From: Bartonella sp. AU55XJBT
Lineage (GTDB): Bacteria; Pseudomonadota; Alphaproteobacteria; Rhizobiales; Rhizobiaceae
Assembly (NCBI RefSeq): GCF_028618525.1
Contig: NZ_JAQITC010000003.1
Location: forward strand, 104,882 to 168,881
Direction: 5' to 3'
DNA length: 64,000 nucleotides
Part shown: positions 20,174 through 30,485 of the stretch, piece after piece
How positions within the stretch are numbered: position 1 is the first letter of the stretch
Layout of the letters: each line of letters begins with the position of its first letter
Notes under the pieces: generated by a model
What the model saw: only the letters and a program-made list of their open reading frames with translations
Told to the model about the DNA's origin: nothing
Databases searched by the model: none
Program-made: the position numbers and the translations under genes

Positions 20174-20538
20174 ACACATTGCGATTTTCTACATTGTCTA
20201 AGACAATGGGTTCCTAATCGTTTCATTAAAGAAATGCAAGTGAAACTTGGGGCGTCATAAAAAAAATCTCTTTTTTTTGTGAGATATTAAAAAAAATTAT
20301 AATATATTATGGTTGCAATTGGATTTTTGATAGGGTCATTTTCCTGTTGTGACCTTACCACGCAATATGAACGATAGTTAACTTGACGTTTTCGTCTATG
20401 AACGATAGTCAGCCAGAGATGATATATGTTTTTGCGGTGGGGGGTAAGATATATACCTGCTGTTGGGTTTTTGTGTAAAACGCCGATATGACTGTTGAAC
20501 ACTATTTCAGATAAACATGATACAGTAAGGGTAGGTGT
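20174..20538. other. Spacer upstream of the RND efflux operon
   Basis: About 365 bp with no gene. No TetR- or MarR-type regulator sits beside the efflux genes. The purine-rich aagggtaggtgt at its end serves as the ribosome site for the adaptor gene. Confidence 0.45.
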
Positions 20539-21681
20539 ATGGCGTTATTAAAAAAGATCTTTCCATTGGTGTTTTTAATTGTTGTTTTAACGGCTACTTA
20601 TTGGGCTGGAAAACAGAGCACAGAACAACCCATTTCTATAGTGGATAAAACAAGTATATCGTATAAAGATTCAAAGGGAAAAATGGGAAGACCCCCGACG
20701 AATGTTGTCGTTGATCTTGTAAAAGTCCAAGATTTTTATGAACAACTTAACGTTCTAGGGAGTGGACAAGCACTTGCTGAGGTATATTTAACCCCTTTAT
20801 TACCAGGTGTTATTGATAAGCTTTTTGTGTCTGCTGGTACAAAAGTACAAGTGGGAGACGTAATTGCAAAGCTTGATTCTAAAAAGGAGGAAATAGCAAC
20901 TGCAAAAGCAAAAGTACAACGTGATAATAATGCTTTAACACTTTCACGTATTCTTAAATTACGTGCTGGCAATACAGCAACGGAAGTTCAAGAAATTACA
21001 GCGCGCTTAGAGTTGGATAACGCAAATTTTGTTTTGCGTAATGCTGAGGTAGACCTGGAGCGGCGAACAATTCGTGCACCGATTCCTGGAGTTATTGGTA
21101 TTCTACCCGTTGATGCGGGGAATAACGTGACCCTTAATACTGTAATAGGCCGTATTGAGAATAGAGAACGTATTTTGGTCGATATATGGGCCCCTGAACG
21201 ATATGTTTCACGAATCCATAAGGGAGATGAGGTAACAGCAACATTAACAGCGCAGCCAGATAAATCTTTTGTTGGTCACATTTACGCGATTGATAATGTC
21301 GTTGACCCAGAAAGCCGTACACTTCACGCTCAGGTTGAAATCAATAATGAAAAAGATACACTCATGTCTGGTATGTCCTTTTCTGTTGCCTTACGATTCC
21401 ATGGTGGATCTTTCCCTGTCGTTAATCCTCTCGCGATTCAATGGAATAGTAAAGGGTCATTCGTTTGGCGTGTGAGAGAAGGCAAAGTAGAGTCTATCCC
21501 TGTATCGATTATTCAGCATAAAGCAGATCAAGTTTTTGTGAAAGCCCCTCTGGAAAATGGTGATCAAGTTGTTATTCAAGGGGTGCAAATGCTTTATCCA
21601 GGGAGTAAAGTAATAATTATTGATGATCCAAAGTCCCATCAACAGCAATTATCAGCAGTTTATGGAATGGGTATACAATGA
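20539..21681 (+). CDS. RND efflux periplasmic adaptor (HlyD/AcrA-like)
   Basis: This 380-residue membrane-fusion protein links an inner-membrane RND pump to an outer-membrane channel. An N-terminal anchor helix (KIFPLVFLIVVLTATYWAG) precedes a lipoyl half-motif (VYLTPLLPGVIDKLFVSAGTKVQVGDVIAKLD) and a short alpha-hairpin. The second lipoyl half (DLERRTIRAPIPGVIGILPV) and beta-barrel domains follow. Its stop overlaps the start of the transporter gene (ATGA), so the pair is translationally coupled. The substrate cannot be deduced. Confidence 0.9.
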   Translation: MALLKKIFPLVFLIVVLTATYWAGKQSTEQPISIVDKTSISYKDSKGKMGRPPTNVVVDLVKVQDFYEQLNVLGSGQALAEVYLTPLLPGVIDKLFVSAGTKVQVGDVIAKLDSKKEEIATAKAKVQRDNNALTLSRILKLRAGNTATEVQEITARLELDNANFVLRNAEVDLERRTIRAPIPGVIGILPVDAGNNVTLNTVIGRIENRERILVDIWAPERYVSRIHKGDEVTATLTAQPDKSFVGHIYAIDNVVDPESRTLHAQVEINNEKDTLMSGMSFSVALRFHGGSFPVVNPLAIQWNSKGSFVWRVREGKVESIPVSIIQHKADQVFVKAPLENGDQVVIQGVQMLYPGSKVIIIDDPKSHQQQLSAVYGMGIQ

Positions 21682-24600
21682 GCCAAGAATTGAGCACAAA
21701 ACAGCCAATGTCACAGGCGGAGCTAGGTGGTCTCATTGCCTTATTTATTCGAAGACCGGTTTTTACTTTTGTTATAAATGCCATGATCATCATTGCAGGA
21801 TTTGCAGCATGGTTGAATGTTGATGTGCGAGAATTACCAGATGTTGATACGCCAGTAACAACGATTGTGACGATATTTTCTGGAGCGTCGGCGGAAACAA
21901 TTGATCGTGAAGTGACAAAAGTTATAGAAGATGTCGTTTCTCGTGTTTCAGGTGTTAAGACGATTTCTTCAACATCTTCTTTTGGACGTTCCCGTGTACA
22001 GATTAATTTTAATGTCGGTGTTGATTTAAATGTAGCGGCATCTGATATCCGTGATGCTCTGTCTCGCATTGCTTATTCTTTACCCAAAAATGCCGATTCA
22101 CCTTTGATTATTAAAGCAGATTCGAATGCTGCAGCCATGATGTATTTGGTTGTGACATCACCAACAATGAGTATTGATGATTTAACAACAGTTGTAGATG
22201 ATCAGATCGTTGATGCCATTTCTGCGGTTGATGGCGTTGGTGATGTTCAGATTGATAGTGCTCGTACAAAGATTTTTCAGATTGATATAGATCAAGCAAA
22301 ACTTGCAAGTTATGGATTAACTGTCGCAGATATTTCACGTGTTCTTGCTGATATGACAACGGATGTGCCCGTAGGATCATTGCGCAATTCTAAACAAACT
22401 TTAGTTGTCCGCGCCACTGCACGTTTAACAACACCAGAATCTTTTGAACAAGTTGTTTTAAAGCCTCATGTATATCTTGGTGATGTGGCGCATGTGACTT
22501 TATCACCCGATATAGAAAATGTTATTCTTCGTATCAACGGAAAGACAGGGATTGGATTAGGTATTGTGCGTAAAGCACAATCCAACACTCTTAATATTTC
22601 TGCAGGCGTGAGAGCTGTTGTTGATAATCTCAAAAGTGTTGTTCCTTCTTCTGTACATATAGACGTTATTAGTGACGATGCAATTTTTATTAAAAGCGCT
22701 CTTCATGAGGTTGAGGTTGCGTTGGTCATTGCTATTTTGAGCGTTATCTTGGTTATTTTTCTTTTTCTCAGAGACATTCGTGTAACGCTTATACCTGCCG
22801 TATCTCTTCCCGTCGCTTTGATTGGGACTATTGCGGCTATTTATCTTGTAGGGTTTTCATTGAATATTCTCACATTTTTAGGACTTGTTTTGGCAACAGG
22901 GCTTGTTGTGGATGATGCTATTGTTGTTCTGGAAAATATTGTTCGATGGCGCAATATGGGGATAGGTCCTAGGGCCGCAGCGGTGTTAGGAACCCGTGAA
23001 GTCTTTTTTGCTGTTGTCGCAACAACATTGACTTTAGTGGCTGTGTTTGTCCCTATTTCCTTTCTTCCTGGACAAGTTGGAGGACTTTTTAGAGAATTTG
23101 GTTTTGTTTTGGCAATTTCTATTTTGCTTTCTTCAATCGTTGCCTTAACGCTTTGTCCCATGCTGGCTTCACGTTTTCTCAAAGAACATATTGAGGAGAA
23201 AGAGGGAAAAGCCCATCATCACTTTACTTTTTTATATAAATGGGGTGCTTTGTTTCATAAGGCTTATACGTACAGTTTGCATAAGTGTTTAGGAAAGCCT
23301 TGGGCTGTTGTTTTTGGTTCACTTGTTTTTGCAGCGCTTTGTGTTGGAGGCTATACGAAGTTGCAACAAGAATTAACACCAGCAGAAGATAGAGCTCTTA
23401 TCTTTTTGGTCATTAATGGACCACAAGGTATTTCAACACAATATTTGAATGAGCAAGTAGAGCAAATTGAAGAAAGTTTACAGCCATTACGTGATGCAGG
23501 TGAGATAGCTAATAGTTACTCTATCGCGGGTATTGGCGGTTCGCCCAATACTGCTTTTTTGGTTTTATTGCTTTCGTCTTGGGATAAACGTTTACGCAAT
23601 CAGCAAGAAATTGTGAAAGATGTTAATGCAAAGGTTAGGCAATTTCCAGCAGTTTTTGTGTTTGCTGCACAGGGAAATTCTCTAGGTGTGAGAGGAACGG
23701 GGCAAGGGTTACAATTTGCAATTCTTGGCAATGATTATGCGACATTACAACCCATTGCTGATACGTTAGTGCGCGCTTTACAAGCTGATCGGCGTTTTAT
23801 TCGCCCACGTCTTACTGTTGATGCCACACAACCGCAATTTTTTATTGAAATAAATCGAAAAAAAGCCTCCGATTTAGGAATTGATATCACCAATTTGGGC
23901 GATACATTACAAGCAATGTTGGATGGTAAAAAGATTGGTTCCATTAACGTGGATGATCATTCTTACGATGTTAAATTGATATCGCGTAAAAATCCCATGA
24001 AGAGTCCTAGTGATTTAGAAAATATTTTTTTAAAGACCAAAGATAATCGATATGTTCCTTTATCTGTTATTGCGCATTTACATGAAAAAGCTATCGCCCC
24101 CCAATTAAAACGGGAAAAGCGTATGAGCGCTGTCATTTTAAGCGCAAATCTTGCTCCAGATATCACCTTAGGGGATGCTTACCAAACTGTGCAGAAAATT
24201 GCTTCTCCTTTATTATCGAAAGGAACCTATGTGGTCCCCTTAGGAGAAGCCGAAACACTTCATGAAACATCTTCCAATTTTATGATTGTTTTTGGCATTG
24301 CCTTTTTGATTATTTTATTGGTTTTAGCGGCTCAGTTTGAAAGCTTTATTTCAGGATTCATTATCATGGCCACTGTTCCATTAGGGATTGGTTGTGCTGT
24401 GATTGCTATGCTCTTAAGTGATGTGAGTCTTAATATTTACAGTCAAATTGGATTAATTTTGTTAATTGGCGTTATGGCAAAGAATGGTATTCTGATTGTT
24501 GAATTTGCAGATCAATTACGGGATCAGGGAAGAAGCGTGCGTGAAGCTGTAGAAGAAGCAGCAAATATTCGCCTTCGTCCAGTTTGTATGACAATGATTT

Positions 24601-24815
24601 GTGCCATTTTAGGAGGGATTCCTTTGGTTTTAGCCAAAGGTGCTGGTGCAGAAGCTCGTATAGCTTTAGGTTGGGTTATTGTTGGTGGTTTAGGTCTAGC
24701 AACGATTTTTACGCTTTATGTTACACCGGTTGTTTATCTTTTTTTAGGGCGTTTTATAAGATCAAAAGCAGAAGAGGATTTGCGCTTAACCAAAGAACTC
24801 AATCAAGTTAAATGA
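21678..24815 (+). CDS. RND multidrug efflux permease (AcrB-like)
   Basis: At 1045 residues it has the length and twelve-helix plan of AcrB/MexB-type pumps (HAE1 class). The N-terminal helix (IRRPVFTFVINAMIIIAGFAAW) and the porter-domain start (ELPDVDTPVTTIVTIFSGASAETIDREV) are typical. The proton-relay aspartates lie in helix 4 (GLVLATGLVVDDAIVVLENIVRW). The second half begins near LTPAEDRALIFLVINGPQG. No outer-membrane TolC gene follows, so the channel must be shared. The export substrate is unknown. Confidence 0.93.
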   Translation: MSQELSTKQPMSQAELGGLIALFIRRPVFTFVINAMIIIAGFAAWLNVDVRELPDVDTPVTTIVTIFSGASAETIDREVTKVIEDVVSRVSGVKTISSTSSFGRSRVQINFNVGVDLNVAASDIRDALSRIAYSLPKNADSPLIIKADSNAAAMMYLVVTSPTMSIDDLTTVVDDQIVDAISAVDGVGDVQIDSARTKIFQIDIDQAKLASYGLTVADISRVLADMTTDVPVGSLRNSKQTLVVRATARLTTPESFEQVVLKPHVYLGDVAHVTLSPDIENVILRINGKTGIGLGIVRKAQSNTLNISAGVRAVVDNLKSVVPSSVHIDVISDDAIFIKSALHEVEVALVIAILSVILVIFLFLRDIRVTLIPAVSLPVALIGTIAAIYLVGFSLNILTFLGLVLATGLVVDDAIVVLENIVRWRNMGIGPRAAAVLGTREVFFAVVATTLTLVAVFVPISFLPGQVGGLFREFGFVLAISILLSSIVALTLCPMLASRFLKEHIEEKEGKAHHHFTFLYKWGALFHKAYTYSLHKCLGKPWAVVFGSLVFAALCVGGYTKLQQELTPAEDRALIFLVINGPQGISTQYLNEQVEQIEESLQPLRDAGEIANSYSIAGIGGSPNTAFLVLLLSSWDKRLRNQQEIVKDVNAKVRQFPAVFVFAAQGNSLGVRGTGQGLQFAILGNDYATLQPIADTLVRALQADRRFIRPRLTVDATQPQFFIEINRKKASDLGIDITNLGDTLQAMLDGKKIGSINVDDHSYDVKLISRKNPMKSPSDLENIFLKTKDNRYVPLSVIAHLHEKAIAPQLKREKRMSAVILSANLAPDITLGDAYQTVQKIASPLLSKGTYVVPLGEAETLHETSSNFMIVFGIAFLIILLVLAAQFESFISGFIIMATVPLGIGCAVIAMLLSDVSLNIYSQIGLILLIGVMAKNGILIVEFADQLRDQGRSVREAVEEAANIRLRPVCMTMICAILGGIPLVLAKGAGAEARIALGWVIVGGLGLATIFTLYVTPVVYLFLGRFIRSKAEEDLRLTKELNQVK

Positions 24816-25003
24816 TGTATTCAGTAGAAAAGATTTGAAAGTTTATTCTTGTAAAAATATCATTTTCAGATCTTATTTTTTACTTTTATATTCCTTCATT
24901 TTTTGTGTGAGCAGTGAAAAGAGCAAGCAATCAAGGAGACGTTTTCTACTTTGTTATTGTTTGGACAGAGATTTCATGATCAATAATCATATAGGATAAG
25001 CTT

Positions 25004-26668
25004 ATGGCAAATAGCTTTTCGATTCGAAATGAAAAGGCTTTTGAAGCCGCATTAAGAGCTTTAAAAAACCATGCTGTAAAGGATGGAGTCTATGATATTC
25101 GTCAGCATTTTGTGGAGGATGATCAGCGTTTTTCCCATTTTTCTCTCAGACTTGATGATCTTCTTTTCGATTTTTCAAAATGTGGTGTAACATTCAAAAC
25201 ATTGCAACTTCTAGATGATTTAGCTGTCGCAGCAGATGTGTTGGGGCGGCGTGATGCAATGTTTTCGGGCCAAGCCATTAATACAACTGAAAAACGCTCC
25301 GTTCTTCATATTGCATTACGTTTACCTGCTGACGAAATTTTCATGCTGAATGGTCATAATCTTATTGGCGATATTCAAGACGTCCTTAAAGATATGGAGA
25401 GATTTTCTGAAAAGGTACGTGATGGCAGCTATAAGGGAAGTAGTGGAAAGAGAATAAGGGATATTGTCAATATTGGTATTGGGGGTTCTGATCTTGGTCC
25501 TGCAATGGTCACATATGCTTTAAAACCTTATCATGATGGTCCACGTTGCCATTTTGTTTCTAACGCTGACAGTGCCCATATTTCCGATACACTCTCTCTT
25601 TTGAATCCAGCAACAACACTTTTTGTCATTGCTTCTAAAACTTTTACAACGGCTGAAACAATTATAAACGCTCAAGTTGCACGTCAGTGGATTTGTTCAC
25701 ATTTAGGGGAAAAAGCTATTCACACGCATTTTGTTGCTGTTTCGAGTGCGCTTGATAAAGTGGCGGAATTTGGCATAGATTCCACAAGAGTTTTTAAATT
25801 TTGGGATTGGGTTGGAGGACGTTATTCAATTTGGTCCGCCATTGGGCTTGTTGTTATGTTTGCAGTAGGGGGGCGAAACTTTCGCCAATTTCTCAGTGGT
25901 GCTTTACAAATGGACCAACATTTTAAAACCATGCCTTTGCATAAAAATATTCCTATTCGATTTGCTCTTTTAGGGTTCTGGCATCGTGTTATTTGTGGTT
26001 ATTCATCACGCTCTATCATTCCCTATGCACAGCGCTTAATACATTTTCCAGCTTATTTACAACAGCTTGATATGGAATCAAATGGGAAGCAAGTCTCGCT
26101 GGATGGAAAACTACTAAATTTTTCAAGTGGTCCGATCGTTTGGGGTGATTCAGGAACAAATAGCCAACATGCTTTTTTTCAGCTTCTGCATCAAGGAACC
26201 GATGTTGTTCCTGTAGAATTTATTTTATTTATAAAAGGGCATGAGAAAAATTTACATTCTATGTATGAGATGTTGCTAGCAAACGGTTTAGCGCAATCAA
26301 AAGCCTTGATGAAAGGACGTAGTGTTGAAGATGCTCGGCATATCTTAATAAAAAATGGTGTTGATGAACGTGAAGCAGATTATTTAGCACTTCATAGAAG
26401 TTTTAAAGGAAATCGTCCCAGCATGACGCTGGTTCAAGATTCATTAACGCCGTTTGCACTCGGTCGTCTCATTGCGCTTTATGAACATCGTATTTTTGTT
26501 GAAGGGACTTTAATGAATATTAATTCATTTGATCAATGGGGTGTTGAACTTGGTAAAGAATTAGCAAATGAGTTACTCCCCATTCTTCGTGGAGAAAGTA
26601 AAGCGGATAATCGCGATAGTTCAACACTAGGATTGCTCGCCCATATTCAAGCAAGACGCGCAAAATAA
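25004..26668 (+). CDS. pgi: Glucose-6-phosphate isomerase
   Basis: Pgi interconverts glucose 6-phosphate and fructose 6-phosphate. Motifs: NIGIGGSDLGPAMV, the phosphate-binding SKTFTTAET, the signature WDWVGGRYSIWSAIGL, GTNSQHAFFQLLHQGTDVVP with the catalytic histidine, and SFDQWGVELGKELA near the end. Its 554 residues are normal. An AGGA site lies before the ATG. It is a single gene. Confidence 0.96.
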   Translation: MANSFSIRNEKAFEAALRALKNHAVKDGVYDIRQHFVEDDQRFSHFSLRLDDLLFDFSKCGVTFKTLQLLDDLAVAADVLGRRDAMFSGQAINTTEKRSVLHIALRLPADEIFMLNGHNLIGDIQDVLKDMERFSEKVRDGSYKGSSGKRIRDIVNIGIGGSDLGPAMVTYALKPYHDGPRCHFVSNADSAHISDTLSLLNPATTLFVIASKTFTTAETIINAQVARQWICSHLGEKAIHTHFVAVSSALDKVAEFGIDSTRVFKFWDWVGGRYSIWSAIGLVVMFAVGGRNFRQFLSGALQMDQHFKTMPLHKNIPIRFALLGFWHRVICGYSSRSIIPYAQRLIHFPAYLQQLDMESNGKQVSLDGKLLNFSSGPIVWGDSGTNSQHAFFQLLHQGTDVVPVEFILFIKGHEKNLHSMYEMLLANGLAQSKALMKGRSVEDARHILIKNGVDEREADYLALHRSFKGNRPSMTLVQDSLTPFALGRLIALYEHRIFVEGTLMNINSFDQWGVELGKELANELLPILRGESKADNRDSSTLGLLAHIQARRAK

Positions 26669-27196
26669 ATATAATCTGATCGTAGTTTTGACGGTAGAGT
26701 GAGAGAGAAATATGAGACAATGCTCTATTTTATTCGGTGCTCCCTTATTTTTGAATTGGATTTTTGCAATAAATCAAAAAAAGAACAAAAAACAGATTTT
26801 ACAGGTTCCATACAGTGTTTGTGAAATAACTATCCATGTGAAAAAAGGCTTTAAATGCTTTGCGGTCAGAAAGAGATAGATATTTTATGAGAAGATCTTT
26901 TGCCTCTAGAGAGGTGTTCTCCGAAATCGTGGGTTAAGTTATCACTTTGGAGCATAGAGGGATTATGAGGGATCATCAGAGAGGATTGGACGGGAAATTT
27001 AAAAAAGCTTATCCAGAGAATCTGATTGAGCGGTTATGGGAACTTTAGCAGTGAAGTTGGCTTTGTCTCGTGTTGCTCGAAAATGAGAATCCAATCTTTT
27101 TGTGGTTAGTCTAAATTTAAAAGATCTACTTGCTGAAAGTTTTTATAATTATCATAAGAGATAAAAATATTTCTTCTTGTCCTGTGTATAAAGGGG
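26669..27196. other. Spacer after pgi with possible gene debris
   Basis: No intact gene. Short frames such as 26887-26937 (starts MRRSFASREVF) and one starting near 26964 (MRDHQRGLDGKFKK) read like protein but end within 30 codons. They may be remnants of a lost gene or chance. Confidence 0.3.
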
Positions 27197-27526
27197 ATGC
27201 TATTTGTATTTATCATTCGTAGTACCATTGCGCAACATACTTTAGATGGTTGTCATTTGAAATATGTCTTAGAAAATTATTTGGTAAGGGAGTCTCTCCA
27301 TATGTATTGGAGAGCCGTTTTCTATTCTTTATTTCAATTTATGAGCACAACGTTGTCTCATATAGAATTGATACTGATAGATGACTTGCGCAAAATAAAT
27401 ACCTACAACGCATTTATATTCAAATTTTATGAAAAATCAGAATTTAGTACCGAGCTATATTCGACGATGAAGAAAAGCATAAAACGGCTTAACATTTTGC
27501 CTAGAGGTGAGAAAACGATTGCGTAA
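27197..27526 (+). CDS. Doubtful small ORF upstream of an MFS gene
   Basis: A 109-residue frame with an ATG immediately after aagggg. It has no recognised domain. It overlaps the start of the following transporter gene in another frame and is rich in residues expected from AT-rich random DNA. It may be a leader peptide or no gene at all. Confidence 0.2.
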   Translation: MLFVFIIRSTIAQHTLDGCHLKYVLENYLVRESLHMYWRAVFYSLFQFMSTTLSHIELILIDDLRKINTYNAFIFKFYEKSEFSTELYSTMKKSIKRLNILPRGEKTIA

Positions 27527-28739
27527 TTCTGTTTTTCTTATGATTTTGATTGGATGTTTGACAAGTTTTTGTGCAAGCGGTGTACTATCTATAGGCCTTT
27601 CTTTATTACAATTACAAGATAAAACGGGACAAGCGTCTGCTGCTTTAAATGTTATTAATTTAATCGCAATCGGAATCGCAGGCTTTTGTTTGGGGAATGT
27701 GTTAGTCCGCTATCAAGGTTTTATCATTGGATTTTATAGTCAAATTATTTGTGCGGGCTTGTTGTCTTTCTTATTATTCATAAACAACTCAGTACTTATT
27801 TTATTTGTGTTTTTTTTACTCGCACTATTGATGGGGGCTGATAACCCAAATAATAACACTGCCTTGAATAAATTGATTCCAGACCCTAAACAAAAAGCCA
27901 GTATTTTTGCATTTTATACGAGTTGCTGTCAGTTTTTTATTATTGTGTCTCCATTGCTTATATATTTTATAATTGCACATTTTGGGCATAAAATAGCTAT
28001 AGCCTTTGTTGTCTTTGTTTATCTTTTAAATGCTGGTCTATGGTTTCATATAAAGTCTATACAACAAATAAATAAGATAAAAGAGCCATCGAAAGAAGCA
28101 ACCCAAAGAGCTTATGGAGCTGGTTTTAAGTACCTTTGGCGAATTTCTGCTTTGCGTTTTTTGACGATTAATCGTATTTTGAATAATTTTCTCTATACTG
28201 GAGCACTCGTTTTATTACCACTTATTCTTTCATCGATAACATCAGATAATATACAATTTACAGCCATTCAAAATTTTATTTTCGCTTTGTTAGCGTTGGG
28301 TTTTGTAATCAATGGCTTTGTCTCATCCTATTATTTACGGAAATTTCCATCTTTAATTCGTGTCTTTGTGTGGGGGGCACCGGCTTTTGCAATAATCGCA
28401 ATTTCTTTTGTTTTATATTTAAATTTCACCCAATATTCTCTCTATATCATGGGCTTTTTATTAGGCATTGGGCAATTTTATTTTAGGGTATCTGGGATAA
28501 CAATTGGTCAAGCTGTTACACCTAGTGACAATTTGGCGGAGGTGATTTTGATCGGTGATGCCAGCGTGCGGATTATAACAGCTTTATTTTCTATTGTACT
28601 TTTATATGCAGCAAACTTTTTTCCATTTTCTACATTATACGGTCTCTGTATATTCATAGGGTTTTGCGCACCTTTATTTATTTTACAAGGACTATCTATT
28701 TACTTAAAAAGCTTAGAAATAAAAGAAAGCACTGTATGA
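27519..28739 (+). CDS. MFS transporter, function unknown
   Basis: This integral membrane protein of about 406 residues has around twelve hydrophobic segments and the MFS plan of two six-helix halves joined by a hydrophilic loop (IKSIQQINKIKEPSKEATQ). The frame is open from a GTG at 27507. A TTG at 27519 is favoured because gaggtgag lies seven bases before it; ATG 27540 is also possible. No substrate motif is recognised. The loop segment GADNPNNNTALNKLIPD between helices is unusual for the family. It stands between spacers and may be an accessory gene. Confidence 0.75.
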   Translation: MRNSVFLMILIGCLTSFCASGVLSIGLSLLQLQDKTGQASAALNVINLIAIGIAGFCLGNVLVRYQGFIIGFYSQIICAGLLSFLLFINNSVLILFVFFLLALLMGADNPNNNTALNKLIPDPKQKASIFAFYTSCCQFFIIVSPLLIYFIIAHFGHKIAIAFVVFVYLLNAGLWFHIKSIQQINKIKEPSKEATQRAYGAGFKYLWRISALRFLTINRILNNFLYTGALVLLPLILSSITSDNIQFTAIQNFIFALLALGFVINGFVSSYYLRKFPSLIRVFVWGAPAFAIIAISFVLYLNFTQYSLYIMGFLLGIGQFYFRVSGITIGQAVTPSDNLAEVILIGDASVRIITALFSIVLLYAANFFPFSTLYGLCIFIGFCAPLFILQGLSIYLKSLEIKESTV

Positions 28740-29199
28740 AAGATATTCAATTATTACACGCCTTTTTGTGATTATAAGAAGAGAGAAAAATTTAGAATAA
28801 ATACTCATAATATTCATTCTAAATGCGCACATTGTATGAAAAAAGTTTGAGGGGCTTATTAATATAAAAACCTCTGATGCAGATAAAACGCCTTGAGCCC
28901 GTTAATAAACGGAGCCCTATGGTCACCATGGTTTCTAAAACTCTATTAAAGGTTGTGATTGGCAAAAGTCTTTCATAATATTTGAAGAGATATTTTATAC
29001 CAGATTAGGAAATCTAAGGATCGGAAGAGGAGGAGCCTAGAAATTATAAAACTCGTGGAAATCTAATACCAATTTCTAGGGATGCATAGTGACAGGCATA
29101 GATGGGAGCAAACTGGCCAATTGCAAACCACAAAAATCCTGCAAAAGCTGCGCTTTAAGCTATACTATACTGAGCATAGACAAGTTTGTTTTAAGTCAA
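28740..29199. other. Spacer between MFS gene and tRNA-Ser(CGA)
   Basis: About 460 bp. Short palindromes such as atggtcaccat near 28919 are present, but there is no gene and no terminator that can be defended. Confidence 0.4.
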
Positions 29200-29289
29200 T
29201 GGCGGAGAGAGAGGGATTTGAACCCTCGATAGAGTCACCCCTATGCCGCATTTCGAGTGCGGTGCTTTCAACCACTCAGCCACCTCTCC
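29200..29289 (-). tRNA. tRNA-Ser (anticodon CGA)
   Basis: The reverse complement gives a type II tRNA of 90 nt. Acceptor GGAGAGG pairs with TCTCTCC (with one wobble), the D-arm has TGGCTGAGTGGTTGAAAGCA, and the anticodon stem-loop CCGCA-CTCGAAA-TGCGG gives CGA. A long variable arm (ATAGGGGTGACTCTAT) and encoded CCA are present. It reads UCG. Confidence 0.95.
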
Positions 29290-29583
29290 ATATGAAGTAC
29301 AACAAAAATGGACACTATTTAAGTTAAGTATAGTATATGATGGGTAGATAACCTTCAATTGTTTTTGGTACAACCTTTTTTTCTTTTTTATGGGACTTTA
29401 TTGACAGAGAATAGAAATTCCTTCATATATGCAGGATATGAGCGTGGAGAAATCTGCGTATTTTTGTGTTGAGGAAGGTTTTATCCTTCTTGAAGATTGG
29501 TTACGACTGATAAAAAGCAGCTTATTTTCCCTTATTTCAAGGTAGAAATTAAATAAGAGCTGGAGTGAACGGAAGGATAAAAA

Positions 29584-30060
29584 ATGTTCGCAGTCATTAA
29601 AACCGGTGGTAAGCAATACCGCATTGTTGCTAACCAAGTGGTAAAAGTTGAAAAAGTGAGTGGAAATGCGGGTGATGTTGTTGAATTCAATGATATCTTG
29701 ATGGTTGGGCAAGAAGGTAATGCAGTTATCGGAACCCCTGTTGTTGCTGATGCGCTGGTGACAGCTGAGATTTTAGAACAGACACGTGGGCGCAAGGTTA
29801 TCGCGTTTAAGAAACGCCGCCGTCAGAATTCTAAACGTACGCGTGGTCATCGTCAAGAATTTACAACACTGCGTGTTTTAGAGATTTTAATGGGTGGTTC
29901 AAAGCCTAAAAAAGCAGCTGCAAAACCCATAAAAGAGGAAGCAACGGCAGCAAAAGAAACAAAAGATGCTGTTGTTGAGAAGAAGGCTGAAAAAACGGCT
30001 GAAAAAAAGACTGCATCGCAGAAGAAAGCGGCTGTAGCATCAAAAAGTAAGAAAGATTAA
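29584..30060 (+). CDS. rplU: 50S ribosomal protein L21 with charged C-terminal extension
   Basis: The first 103 or so residues are standard bL21: [37 protein letters not shown], and [25 protein letters not shown]. The remaining 50 or so residues are an Ala/Lys/Glu-rich tail ([18 protein letters not shown]...), seen in several alphaproteobacterial L21 proteins and probably unstructured. A ggaagga lies near the ATG. rpmA follows after 12 bp. Confidence 0.95.
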   Translation: MFAVIKTGGKQYRIVANQVVKVEKVSGNAGDVVEFNDILMVGQEGNAVIGTPVVADALVTAEILEQTRGRKVIAFKKRRRQNSKRTRGHRQEFTTLRVLEILMGGSKPKKAAAKPIKEEATAAKETKDAVVEKKAEKTAEKKTASQKKAAVASKSKKD

Positions 30061-30072
30061 AGGAGAGCGTCT

Positions 30073-30342
30073 ATGGCACATAAAAAAGCTGGTGGTTCCT
30101 CGCGTAATGGTCGCGATTCAGAATCGAAACGTCTAGGCGTTAAAAAATTTGGTGGTGAAACCGTTATCGCTGGAAATATTATCATCCGTCAGCGTGGTAC
30201 ACGTTGGCATGCTGGTGACAATGTCGGCATGGGAAAAGACCATACGCTTTTTGCTTTATCAAGAGGAAAGGTTTCTTTTCAACGGAAAGCAGGTAACCGT
30301 TCCTATGTTTCAGTCATTCCTATATTGGAGGCAGCAGAGTAA
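30073..30342 (+). CDS. rpmA: 50S ribosomal protein L27
   Basis: 89 residues beginning [20 protein letters not shown], the L27 N-terminus that reaches toward the peptidyl-transferase centre, followed by [15 protein letters not shown] and [12 protein letters not shown]. An aggagag ribosome site precedes the ATG. In many bacteria the GTPase gene obg follows; here a spacer and an unrelated gene do. Confidence 0.97.
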   Translation: MAHKKAGGSSRNGRDSESKRLGVKKFGGETVIAGNIIIRQRGTRWHAGDNVGMGKDHTLFALSRGKVSFQRKAGNRSYVSVIPILEAAE

Positions 30343-30450
30343 TCTGTAGTATTTTCTCTAACAATCAACGGGGGCATTGGATTTTGTAATTTTACTGAAT
30401 TGCAGTTGTGGTTTTTAAGTATTAATAAATTTAAGTATTAATAAACGCTA

Positions 30451-30485
30451 TAAGGGAAAGATAAATGTTATCTTTCCCTTATTTT
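30451..30485 (+). terminator. Rho-independent terminator of rplU-rpmA
   Basis: A perfect 14-bp stem (taagggaaagataa / ttatctttccctta) closes a 3-nt loop (atg) and is followed by TTTT. It lies 110 bp after rpmA. Two direct copies of ttaagtattaataaa occur just upstream. Confidence 0.92.

Noticed and set aside
21617..22069. 150-residue minus-strand frame over the RND junction
   Set aside because: It lies fully across two clear coding genes and has no recognisable motif.
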